Assembly (NCBI RefSeq): GCF_914767665.1
Contig: NC_059503.1
Coordinates: forward strand, 50,016,352-50,080,351
Origin: Harmonia axyridis
Lineage: Eukaryota; Arthropoda; Insecta; Coleoptera; Coccinellidae
Direction: 5' to 3'
Length of the DNA stretch: 64,000 bases
The notes below the pieces were generated by a model. That model was given only the letters and a program-made list of their open reading frames with translations, searched no databases and was not told the origin of the DNA. Positions 49,203 through 61,300 of the stretch are shown here, in pieces (position 1 is the stretch's first letter; the number at the start of each line of letters is the position of its first letter). The position numbers and the translations under genes were made by a program.

Positions 49203-50100
49203 TCCATTCGTTTGTAATTTCCTTCAATGTTTCTCATTCTAACACTTTTCATCGTATTGCACAGGGACGAAAGCTTGACACCCGTGTCTAAGGAAACCAC
49301 TTTGGTATGCGGGACTGTTTTTATTCCCTTCTTTTTGTTCAATGAACAATTATCCAAGTAAGCCATTCCAAATTGTTTTTTTTTCTTGGACTCGGATGTC
49401 ACGCAGGTAGCTATAATCTCTCACGTGGTAAGGTCTATTGCTGCTGTAACCTCAAATGAACGGCTGACTTCTGTTGTTGATTCCATTCGTTTGTAATTTC
49501 CTTCAATGTTTCTCATTCTAACACTTTTCATCGTATTGCACAGGGACGAAAGCTTGACACCCGTGTCTAAGGAAACCACTTTGGTATGCGGGACTGTTTT
49601 TATTCCCTTCTTTTTGTTCAATGAACAATTATCCAAGTAAGCCATTCCAAATTGTTTTTTTTCTTGGACTCGGATGTTACGCAGGTAGCTATGATCTCCC
49701 ACGTGGTAAGGTCAATTGCTGCTGTAACCACAAATGCACGACTGACTTCTGTTGTTGATTCCATTCGTTTGTAATTTCCTTCAATGTTTCTCATTCTAAC
49801 ACTTTTCATCGTATTGCACAGGGACGAAAGCTTGACACCCGTGTCTAAGGAAACCACTTTGGTATGCGGGACTGTTTTTATTCCCTTCTTTTTGTTCAAT
49901 GAACAATTATCCAAGTAAGCCATTCCAAATTGTTTTTTTTTCTTGGACTCGGATGTCACGCAGGTAGCTATAATCTCTCACGTGGTAAGGTCTATTGCTG
50001 CTGTAACCACAAATGCACGACTGACTTCTGTTGTTGATTTCATTCGTTTGTAATTTCCTTCTATGTTTCTCATTCTAACACTTTTCATCGTATTGCAACG
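49203..50100. repeat. Local amplification of a TATGCGGG-marked unit
   Basis: The tail TATGCGGGACTG, GTTCAATGAAC and CCATTCCAAATTG occurs near 48474, 49306, 49585 and 49863, and an earlier form near 47360. Adjacent units here are nearly identical, giving 279- and 557-bp tandem repeats. The series ends in a unit near 49939 that turns into the GCAACGGGACG type. Confidence 0.78.
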
Positions 50101-51639
50101 GGACGAAAGCTTGACACACGTGTCTAAGAAAACCACTTTGGTATGAGGGACTGTTCTTATTCCCTTCTTTTTGTTTAATGAACAATTATCCAAGTAAGCC
50201 ATTCCACATTGTTTTTTTTTCTTAGACTCGGATGTCACGCAGGTAGCTATAATCTCCCACGTGGTAAGGTCAATTGCTGCTGTAACCACAAATGCACGTC
50301 TGACTTCTGTTGTTGATTTCATTTGTATGTTATTTTCTTCAATGTTTCTCATTCTAACACTTTTCATCGTATTGCTGAGAGACGAAAGCTTACCACACGT
50401 GTCAAAGGAAACCACTTTGGTTTAAGGGACTGTTTTTATTCCCTTCTTTTTGTTAAATGAACAATTATCCAAGTAAGCCATTCCACATTGTTGATTTTCT
50501 TGGACTCGGATGACACGCAGGTAACTATAATTTCCCACGTGGTAAGGTCAATTGCTGCTGTAACCACAATTGGACGGCTGACTTCTGTTGTTGATTCCAT
50601 TTGTATGTTATTTTCTTCAATGTTTCTCATTCTAACACTTTTCATCGTATTGCTGAGAGACGAAAGCTTACCACACGTGTCAAAGGAAACCACTTTGGTT
50701 TAAGGGACTGTTCTTATTCCCTTCTTTCTGTATAATGAACAATTATTATTCTTCCCTACTTTTTGTCTAATGAACAATTATCCAAGTAAGCCATTCCACA
50801 TTGTTGATTTTCTTGTACTCGGATGTCACGCAGGTAGCTATAATCTCTCACGTGGTAAGGTCTATTGCTGCTGTAACCACAAATGCACGACTGACTTCTG
50901 TTGTTGATTTCATTTGTTTGTTATTTCCTTCTATGTTTCTCATTCTAACTCTCTTCATCGTATTGCACAGGGACGAAAGCTTGACACACGTGTCTAAGAA
51001 AACCACTTTGGTATGAGGGACTGTTCTTATTCCCTTCTTTTTGTTTAATGAACAATTATCAAAGTAAGCCATTCCACATTGTTTTTTTTTTTTGGACTCG
51101 GATGTCACGCAGGTAGCTATAATCTCCCACGTGGTAAGGTCAATTGCTGCTGTAACCACAAATGCACGTCTGACTTCTGTTGTTGATTTCATTCGTTTGT
51201 TATTTTCTTCAATGTTTCTCATTCTAACACTTTTCATCGTATTGCACAGGGACGAAAGCTTGACACACCTGTCTAAGGAAACCACTTTGGTATAAGGGAC
51301 TGCTCTTAATCCCTTTTTTTTGTTTAATCAACAATTATCCAAGTAGGCCATTGCACATTGTTGATTTTCTTGGACTCGGATGACACGCAGGTAACTATAA
51401 TTTCCCACGTGGTAAGGTCAATTGCTGCTGTAACCACAATTGGACGGCTGACTTGTGTTGTTGATTCCATTTGTATGTTATTTTCTTCAATGTTTCTCAT
51501 TCTAACACTTTTCATCGTATTGCACAGGGACGAAAGCTTGACACACGTGTCTAAGGAAACCACTTTGGTATGGGGAACTGTTCTTATTCCCTTCTTTTTG
51601 TTTAATGAACAATTATCCAATTAAGCCATTCCACATTGT
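50101..51639. repeat. Mixed units
   Basis: Units near 50210, 50488, 50801, 51080, 51358 and 51637 are each similar to units elsewhere (17125, 18308, 42143, 3339). One carries TTCTTGTACTCGG near 50812, and the one at 51358 repeats the AATTGGACGG unit with GACTTGTGTTG seen at 3339. No separate HOR is evident. Confidence 0.72.
50712..50781. repeat. 35-bp tandem duplication (14)
   Basis: Copies at 50712-50746 (TTTCTGTATAATG) and 50747-50781. Confidence 0.9.
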
Positions 51640-54600
51640 TGATTTTCTTGGACTCGGATGTAACGCAGGTAGCTATAATCTCCTACGTGGTAAGGTCAAT
51701 TGCTGCTGTAACCACAAATGCACGACTGACTTCTGTTGTTAATTTCATTGGTTTGTAATTTCCTTCTATGTTTCTCATTCTAACACTTTTCATCGTATTG
51801 CACAGGGACGAAAGCTTGACACAAGTGTCTAAGGAAACCACTTTTGTATAGGGGACTGTTCTTATTCCCTTTTTTTTGTTTAATCAACAATTATCCAAGA
51901 AGGCCATTCCACATTGTTGATTTTCTTGGACTCGGATGTCACGCAGGTAGCTATAATCTCCCACGTGGTACGGTCAATTGCTGCTGTAACCACAAATGCA
52001 CGACTGACTTCTGTTGTTGATTTCATTCGTTTGTAATTTCCTTCAATGTTTCTCATTCTAACACTTTTCATCGTATTGCAACGGGACGAAAGCTTGACAC
52101 ACGTGTCTAAGAAAACCACTTTGGTATGAGGAACTGTTCTTATTCCCTTCTTTTTGTTTAATGAACAATTATCCAAGTAAGCCATTCCACATTGTTTTTT
52201 TTCTTGGACTCGGATGTCACGCAGGTAGCTATAATCTCCCACGTGGTAACGTCAATTGCTGCTGTAACCACAAATGCACGTCTGACTTCTGTTGTTGATT
52301 TCATTTGTATGTTATTTTCTTCAATGTTTCTCATTCTAACACTTTTCATCGTATTGCTGAGAGACGAAAGCTTACCACACGTGTCAAAGGAAACCACTTT
52401 GGTTTAAGGGACTGTTCTTATTCCCTTCTTTTTGTTAAATGAACAATTATCCAAGTAAGCCATTCCACATTGTTGATTTTCTTGGACTCGGATGACACGC
52501 AGGTAACTATAATTTCCCACGTGGTAAGGTCAATTGCTTCTGTAACCACAATTGGACGGCTGACTTCTGTTGTTGATTCCATTTGTATCTTATTTTCTTC
52601 AATGTTTCTCATTCTAACACTTTTCATCGTATTGCTGAGAGACGAAAGCTTACCACACGTGTCAAAGGAAACCACTTTGGTTTAAGGGACTGTTCTTATT
52701 CCCTTCTTTCTGTATAATGAACAATTATTATTCTTTCCTACTTTTTGTCTAATGAACAAATATCCAAGTAAGCCATTCCACATTGTTGATTTTCTTGGAC
52801 TCGGATGTCACGCAGGTAGCTATAATCTCCCACGTGGTAAGGTCAATTGCTGCTGTAACCACAAATGCACGTCTGACTTCTGTTGTTGATTTTATTCGTT
52901 TGTTATTTTCTTCAATGTTTCTCATTCTAACACTTTTCATCGTATTGCACAGGGACGAAAGCTTGACACACCTGTCTAAGGAAACCACTTTGGTATAAGG
53001 GACTGTTCTTATTCCCTTTTTTTTGTTTAATCAACAATTATCCAAGTAGGCCATTGCACATTGTTGATTTTCTTGGACTCGGATGTCACGCAGGTAGCTA
53101 TAATCTCCCACGTGGTAAGGTCAATTGCTGCTGTAACCACAAATGCACGACTGACTTCTGTGGTTGATTCCATTCGTTTGTAATATCCTTCAATGTTTCT
53201 CATTCTAACACTTTTCATCGTATTGCACAGGGACGAAAGCTTGACACACGTGTCTAAGGAAACCACTTTGGTATGAGGGACTGTTCTTATTCCCTTCTTT
53301 TTGTTTAATGAACAATTATCCAAGTAAGCCATTCCACATTGTTGATTTTCTTGGACTCGGATGTAACGCAGGTAGCTATAATCTCCTACGTGGTAAGGTC
53401 AATTGCTGCTGTAACCACAAATGCACGACTGACTTCTGTTGTTAATTTCATTTGTTTGTAATTTCCTTCTATGTTTCTCATTCTAACACTTTTCATCGTA
53501 TTGCACAGGGACGAAAGCTTGACACACGTGTCTAAGGAAACCACTTTGGTATAAGGGACTGTTCTTATTCCCTTCTTTTTGTTTAATCAACAATTATCCA
53601 AGTGGGCCATTCCACATTGTTGATTTTCTTGGACTCGGATGTCACGCAGGTAGCTATAATCTTCCACGTGGTAAGGTCAATTGCTGCTGTAACCACAAAT
53701 GCACGACTGACTTCTGTTGTTGATTTCATTCGTTTGTAATTTCCTTCAATGTTTCTCATTCTAACACTTTTCATAGTATTGCACAGGGACGAAAGCTTGA
53801 CACACGTGTCTAAGGAAACCACTTTGGTATGAGGAACTGTTCTTATTCCCTTCTTTCTGTTTAATGAACAATTATCCAAGTAAGCCATTCCACATTGTTT
53901 TTTTTCTTGGACTCGGATGTTACGCAGGTAGCTATAATCTCCCACGTGGTAAGGTCAATTGCTGCTGTAACCATAAATGCACGACTGACTTCTGTTGTTG
54001 ATTTCATTTGTTTGTTATTTCCTTCGATGTTTCTCATTCTAACACTTTTCATCGTATTGCACAGGGACGAAAGCTTGACACACGTGTCTAAGGAAACCAC
54101 TTTGGTATAAGGGACTGTTCTTATTCCCTACTTTTCGTCTAATGAACAATTATCCAAGTAAGCCATTCCACATTGTTTTTTTTTCTTGGACTCGGATGTC
54201 ACGCAGGTAGCTATAATCTCTCACGTGGTAAGCTCTATTGCTGCTGTAACCACAAATGCACGACTGACTTCTAATGTTGATTTCATTTGTTTGTTTTTTC
54301 CTTCTATGTTTCTCATTCTAACACTTTTCATCGTATTGCACAGGGACGAAAGCTTGACACACGTGTCTAAGGAAACCACTTTGGTATGAGGGACTGTTTT
54401 TATTCCTTTCTTTTTGTTTAATGAACAATTATCCAAGTAAGCCATTCCACATTGTTGATTTTTTTGGACTCGGATATCACGCAGGTAGCTATAATCTCCT
54501 ACGTGGTAAGGTCAATTGCTGCTGTAACCACAAATGCACGACTGACTTCTGTTGTTGATTTCATTTGTTTGTTATTTCCTACTATGTTTCTCATTCTAAC

Positions 54601-55013
54601 ACTTTTCATCGTATTGCACAGGGATGAAAGCTTGACACACGTGTCTAAGGAAACCACTTTGGTATAAGGGACTGTTCTTATTCCCTTTTTTTTTGTTAAA
54701 TCAACAATTATCTAAGTAGGCCATTCCACATTGTTGATTTTCTTGGACTCGGATGTCTTGCAGGTAGCTATAATCTTCCACGTGGTAAGGTCAATTGCTG
54801 CTGTAACCACAAATGCACGACTGACTTCTGTTGTTGATTTCATTCGTTTGTAATTTCCTTCAATGTTTATCATTCTAACACTTTTCATCGTATTGCACAG
54901 AGACGAAAGCTTGACACACGTGTCTAAGGAAACCACTTTGGTATAAGGGACTGTTCTTATTCCCTTTTTTTTTGTTTAATCAACAATTATCCAAGTAAGC
55001 CATTCCACATTGT
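51640..55013. repeat. 3374-bp HOR, copy 1
   Basis: Twelve units run from the GATGTAACGCAGG unit (GTTAATTTCATTGG) to the GATGTCTTGCAGG unit and repeat directly. Markers in order: GTTAATTTCATTGG, AGAAGGCC with TACGGTC, T-tract with GTAACGTC, GCTTCTGTAAC with a 35-bp extension, CACCTGTC, CCATTGCAC, a second GTTAATTTC unit, TCATAGTATTG, CCATAAATG, AATGT/TTTTTTCC, GGATATCACG and TCTTGCAGG. Confidence 0.87.
52694..52763. repeat. 35-bp tandem duplication (15)
   Basis: Copies at 52694-52728 and 52729-52763. The second has TTCTTTCCTAC and ends AACAAATAT. The matching unit in HOR copy 2 (near 56068-56102) has only one copy. Confidence 0.88.
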
Positions 55014-58000
55014 TGATTTTCTTGGACTCGGATGTAACGCAGGTAGCTATAATCTCCTACGTGGTAAGGTCAATTGCTGCTGTAACCACAAATGCACGAC
55101 TGACTTCTGTTGTTAATTTCATTGGTTTGTAATTTCCTTCTATGTTTCTCATTCTAACACTTTTCATCGTATTGCACAGGGACGAAAGCTTGACACACGT
55201 GTCTAAGGAAACCACTTTGGTATAGGGGACTGTTCTTATTCCCTTTTTTTTGTTTAATCAACAATTATCCAAGAAGGCCATTCCACATTGTTGATTTTCT
55301 TGGACTCGGATGTCACGCAGGTAGCTATAATCTCCCACGTGGTACGGTCAATTGCTGCTGTAACCACAAATGCACGACTGACTTCTGTTGTTGATTTCAT
55401 TCGTTTGTAATTTCCTTCAATGTTTCTCATTCTAACACTTTTCATCGTATTGCAACGGGACGAAAGCTTGACACACGTGTCTAAGAAAACCACTTTGGTA
55501 TGAGGGACTGTTCTTATTCCCTTCTTCTTGTTTAATGAACAATTATCCAAGAAAGCCATTCCACATTGTTTTTTTTCTTGGACTCGGATGTCACGCAGGT
55601 AGCTATAATCTCCCACGTGGTAACGTCAATTGCTGCTGTAACCACAAATGCACGTCTGACTTCTGTTGTTGATTTCATTTGTATGTTATTTTCTTCAATG
55701 TTTCTCATTCTAACACTTTTCATCGTATTGCTGAGAGACGAAAGCTTACCACACGTGTCAAAGGAAACCACTTTGGTTTAAGGGACTGTTCTTATTCCCT
55801 TCTTTTTGTTAAATGAACAATTATCCAAGTAAGCCATTCCACATTGTTGATTTTCTTGGACTCGGATGACACGCAGGTAACTATAATTTCCCACGTGGTA
55901 AGGTCAATTGCTTCTGTAACCACAATTGGACGGCTGACTTCTGTTGTTGATTCCATTTGTATCTTATTTTCTTCAATGTTTCTCATTCTAACACTTTTCA
56001 TCGTATTGCTGAGAGACGAAAGCTTACCACACGTGTCAAAGGAAACCACTTTGGTTTAAGGGACTGTTCTTATTCCCTACTTTTTGTCTAATGAACAATT
56101 ATCCAAGTAAGCCATTCCACATTGTTGATTTTCTTGGACTCGGATGTCACGCAGGTAGCTATAATCTCCCACGTGGTAAGGTCAATTGCTGCTGTAACCA
56201 CAAATGCACGTCTGACTTCTGTTGTTGATTTCATTCGTTTGTTATTTTCTTCAATGTTTCTCATTCTAACACTTTTCATCGTATTGCACAGGGACGAAAG
56301 CTTGACACACCTGTCTAAGGAAACCACTTTGGTATAAGGGACTGTTCTTATTCCCTTTTTTTTGTTTAATCAACAATTATCCAAGTAGGCCATTGCACAT
56401 TGTTGATTTTCTTGGACTCGGATGTCACGCAGGTAGCTATAATCTCCCACGTGGTAAGGTCAATTGCTGCTGTAACCACAAATGCACGACTGACTTCTGT
56501 TGTTGATTCCATTCGTTTGTAATTTCCTTCAATGTTTCTCATTCTAACACTTTTCATCGTATTGCACAGGGACGAAAGCTTGACACACGTGTCTAAGGAA
56601 ACCTCTTTGGTATGAGGGACTGTTCTTATTCCCTTCTTTTTGTTTAATGAACAATTATCCAAGTAAGCCATTCCACATTGTTGATTTTCTTGGACTCGGA
56701 TGTAACGCAGGTAGCTATAATCTCCTACGTGGTAAGGTCAATTGCTGCTGTAACCACAAATGCACGACTGACTTCTGTTGTTAATTTCATTTGTTTGTAA
56801 TTTCCTTCTATGTTTCTCATTCTAACACTTTTCATCGAATTGCACAGGGACGAAAGCTTGACACACGTGTCTAAGGAAACCACTTTGGTATAAGGGACTG
56901 TTCTTATTCCCTTCTTTTTGTTTAATCAACAATTATCCAAGTGGGCCATTCCACATTGTTGATTTTCTTGGACTCGGATGTCACGCAGGTAGCTATAATC
57001 TTCCACGTGGTAAGGTCAATTGCTGCTGTAACCACAAATGCACGACTGACTTCTGTTGTTGATTTCATTCGTTTGTAATTTCCTTCAATGTTTCTCATTC
57101 TAACACTTTTCATAGTATTGCACAGGGACGAAAGCTTGACACACGTGTCTAAGGAAACCACTTTGGTATGAGGAACTGTTCTTATTCCCTTCTTTCTGTT
57201 TAATGAACAATTATCCAAGTAAGCCATTCCACATTGTTTTTTTTCTTGGACTCGGATGTTACGCAGGTAGCTATAATCTCCCACGTGGTAAGGTCAATTG
57301 CTGCTGTAACCATAAATGCACGACTGACTTCTGTTGTTGATTTCATTTGTTTGTTATTTCCTTCGATGTTTCTCATTCTAACACTTTTCATCGTATTGCA
57401 CAGGGACGAAAGCTTGACACACGTGTCTAAGGAAACCACTTTGGTATAAGGGACTGTTCTTATTTCCTACTTTTCGTCTAATGAACAATTATCCAAGTAA
57501 GCCATTCCACATTGTTTTTTTTCTTGGACTCGGATGTCACGCAGGTAGCTATAATCTCTCACGTGGTAAGCTCTATTGCTGCTGTAACCACAAATGCACG
57601 ACTGACTTCTAATGTTGATTTCATTTGTTTGTTTTTTCCTTCTATGTTTCTCATTCTAACACTTTTCATCGTATTGCACAGGGACGAAAGCTTGACACAC
57701 GTGTCTAAGGAAACCACTTTGGTATGAGGGACTGTTTTTATTCCTTTCTTTTCGTTTAATGAACAATTATCCAAGTAATCCATTCCACATTGTTGATTTT
57801 TTTGGACTCGGATATCACGCAGGTAGCTATAATCTCCTACGTGGTAAGGTCAATTGCTGCTGTAACCACAAATGCACGACTGACTTCTGTTGTTGATTTC
57901 ATTTGTTTGTTATTTCCTACTATGTTTCTCATTCTAACACTTTTCATCGTATTGCACAGGGATGAAAGCTTGACACACGTGTCTAAGGACACCACTTTGG

Positions 58001-58351
58001 TATAAGGGACTGTTCTTATTCCCTTTTTTTTTGTTAAATCAACAATTATCTAAGTAGGCCATTCCACATTGTTGATTTTCTTGGACTCGGATGTCTTGCA
58101 GGTAGCTATAATCTTCCACGTGGTAAGGTCAATTGCTGCTGTAACCACAAATGCACGACTGACTTCTGTTGTTGATTTCATTCGTTTGTAATTTCCTTCA
58201 ATGTTTCTCATTCTAACACTTTTCATCGTATTGCACAGAGACGAAAGCTTGACACACGTGTCTAAGGAAACCACTTTGGTATAAGGGACTGTTCTTATTC
58301 CCTTTTTTTTTGTTTAATCAACAATTATCCAAGTAAGCCATTCCACATTGT
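55014..58351. repeat. 3338-bp HOR, copy 2, with the 35-bp duplication collapsed
   Basis: The order is the same as copy 1. The offset drops from 3374 to 3339 at about 56068, exactly 35 bp, because the tandem 35-bp duplication of copy 1 (52694-52763) is single here, and to 3338 further on through a T-tract. Other differences include TTTCTCGCT-free point changes such as GAAACCTCTTTGG near 56602. Confidence 0.86.
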
Positions 58352-61300
58352 TTTTTTTCTTGGACTCGGATGTTACGCAGGTAGCTATAATCTCCCACGT
58401 GGTAAGGTCAATTGCTGCTGTAACCACAAATGCACGACTGACTTCTGTTGTTGATTCCATTCGTTTGTAATTTCCTTCAATGTTTCTCATTCTAACACTT
58501 TTCATCGTATTGCACAGGGACGAAAGCTTGACACCCGTGTCTAAGGAAACCACTTTGGTATGAGGGACTGTTTTTATTCCCTTCTTTTTTTTAATGAACA
58601 ATTATCCAAGTAAGCCATTCCACATTGTTGATTTTCTTGGACTCGGATGTCACGCAGGTAGCTATAATCTCCTACGTGGTAAGGTCAATTGCTGCTGTAA
58701 CCCCAAATGCACGACTGACTTCTGTTGTTGATTTCATTTGTTTGTAATTTCCTTCTATGTTTCTCATGCTAACACTTTTCATCGTATTGCACAGGGACGA
58801 AAGCTTGACACCCGTGTCTAAGGAAACCACTTTGGTATAAGGGACTGTTCTTATTCCCTTCTTTTTGTTTAATCAACAATTATCCAAGTGGGCCATTCCA
58901 CATTGTTGATTTTCTTGGACTCGGATGTCACGCAGGTAGCTATAATCTCCCACGTGGTAAGGTCAATTGCTGCTGTAACCACAAATGCACGACTGACTTC
59001 TGTTGTTGATTTCATTCGTTTGTAATTTCCTTCAATGTTTCTCATTCTAACACTTTTCATAGTATTGCACAGGGACGAAAGCTTGACACACGTGTCTAAG
59101 GAAACCACTTTGGTATGAGGAACTGTTCTTATTCCCTTCTTTCTGTTTAATGAACAATTATCCAAGTAAGCCATTCCACATTGTTTTTTTTCTTGGACTC
59201 GGATGTTACGCAGGTAGCTATAATCTCCCACGTGGTAAGGTCAATTGCTGCTGTAACCATAAATGCACGACTGACTTCTGATGTTGATTTCATTTGTTTG
59301 TTATTTCCTTCGATGTTTCTCATTCTAACACTTTTCATAGTATTGCACAGGGACGAAAGCTTGACACACGTGTCTAAGGAAACCACATTGGTATGAGGAA
59401 CTGTTCTTATTCCCTTCTTTCTGTTTAATGAACAATTATCCAAGTAAGCCATTCCACATTGTTTTTTTTCTTGGACTCGGATGTTACGCAGGTAGCTATA
59501 ATCTCCCACGTGGTAAGGTCAATTGCTGCTGTAACCATAAATGCACGACTGACTTCTGTTGTTGATTTCATTTGTTTGTTATTTCCTTCGATGTTTCTCA
59601 TTCTAACACTTTTCATCGTATTGCACAGGGACGAAAGCTTGACACACGTGTCTAAGGAAACCACTTTGGTATAAGGGACTGTTCTTATTCCCTACTTTTC
59701 GTCTAATGAACAATTATCCAAGTAAGCCATTCCACATTGTTTTTTTTTCTTGGACTCGGATGTCACGCAGGTAGCTATAATCTCTCACGTGGTAAGCTCT
59801 ATTGCTGCTGTAACCACAAATGCACGACTGACTTCTAATGTTGATTTCATTTGTTTGTTTTTTCCTTCTATGTTTCTCATTCTAACACTTTTCATCGTAT
59901 TGCACAGGGACGAAAGCTTGACACACGTGTCTAAGGAAACCACTTCAGTATGAGGGACTGTTTTTATTCCTTTCTTTTTGTTTAATGAACAATTATCCAA
60001 GTAATCCATTCCACATTGTTGATTTTTTTGGACTCGGATATCACGCAGGTAGCTATAATCTCCTACGTGGTAAGGTCAATTGCTGCTGTAACCACAAATG
60101 CACGACTGACTTCTGTTGTTGATTTCATTTGTTTGTTATTTCCTACTATGTTTCTCATTCTAACACTTTTCATCGTATTGCACAGGGATGAAAGCTTGAC
60201 ACACGTGTCTAAGGAAACCACTTTGGTATAAGGGACTGTTCTTATTCCCTTTTTTTTTGTTAAATCAACAATTACCTAAGTAGGCCATTCCACATTGTTG
60301 ATTTTCTTGGACTCGGATGTCTTGCAGGTAGCTATAATCTTCCACGTGGTAAGGTCAATTGCTGCTGTAACCACAAATGCACGACTGACTTCTGTTGTTG
60401 ATTTCATTCGTTTGTAATTTCCTTCAATGTTTCTCATTCTAACACTTTTCATCGTATTGCACAGAGACGAAAGCTTGACACACGTGTCTAAGGAAACCAC
60501 TTTGGTATAAGGGACTGTTCTTATTCCCTTTTTTTTTGTTTAATCAACAATTATCCAAGTAAGCCATTCCACATTGTTTTTTTTCTTGGACTCGGATGTT
60601 ACGCAGGTAGCTATAATCTCCCACGTGGTAAGGTCAATTGCTGCTGTAACCACAAATGCACGACTGACTTCTGTTGTTGATTCCATTCGTTTGTAATTTC
60701 CTTCAATGTTTCTCATTCTAACACTTTTCATCGTATTGCACAGGAACGAAAGCTTGACACCCGTGTCTAAGGAAACCACTTTGGTATGAGGGACTGTTTT
60801 TATTCCCTTCTTTTTGTTTAATGAACAATTATCCAAGTAAGCCATTCCACATTGTTGATTTTCTTGGACTCGGATGTCACGCAGGTAGCTATAATCTCCT
60901 ACGTGGTAAGGTCAATTGCTGCTGTAACCCCAAATGCACGACTGACTTCTGTTGTTGATTTCATTTGTTTGTTATTTCCTTCTATGTTTCTCATGCTAAC
61001 ACTTTTCATCGTATTGCACAGGGACGAAAGCTTGACACACGTGTCTAAGGAAACCACTTTGGTATAAGGGACTGTTCTTATTCCCTACTTATTGTCTAAT
61101 GAACAATTATCCAAGTAAGCCATTCCACATTGTTTTTTTTTCTTGGACTCGGATGTCACGCAGGTAGCTATAATCTCCCACGTGGTAAGGTCAATTGCTG
61201 CTGTAACCACAAATGCACGACTGACTTCTGTTGTTGATTTCATTCGTTTGTAATTTCCTTCAATGTTTCTCATTCTAACACTTTTCATAGTATTGCACAG

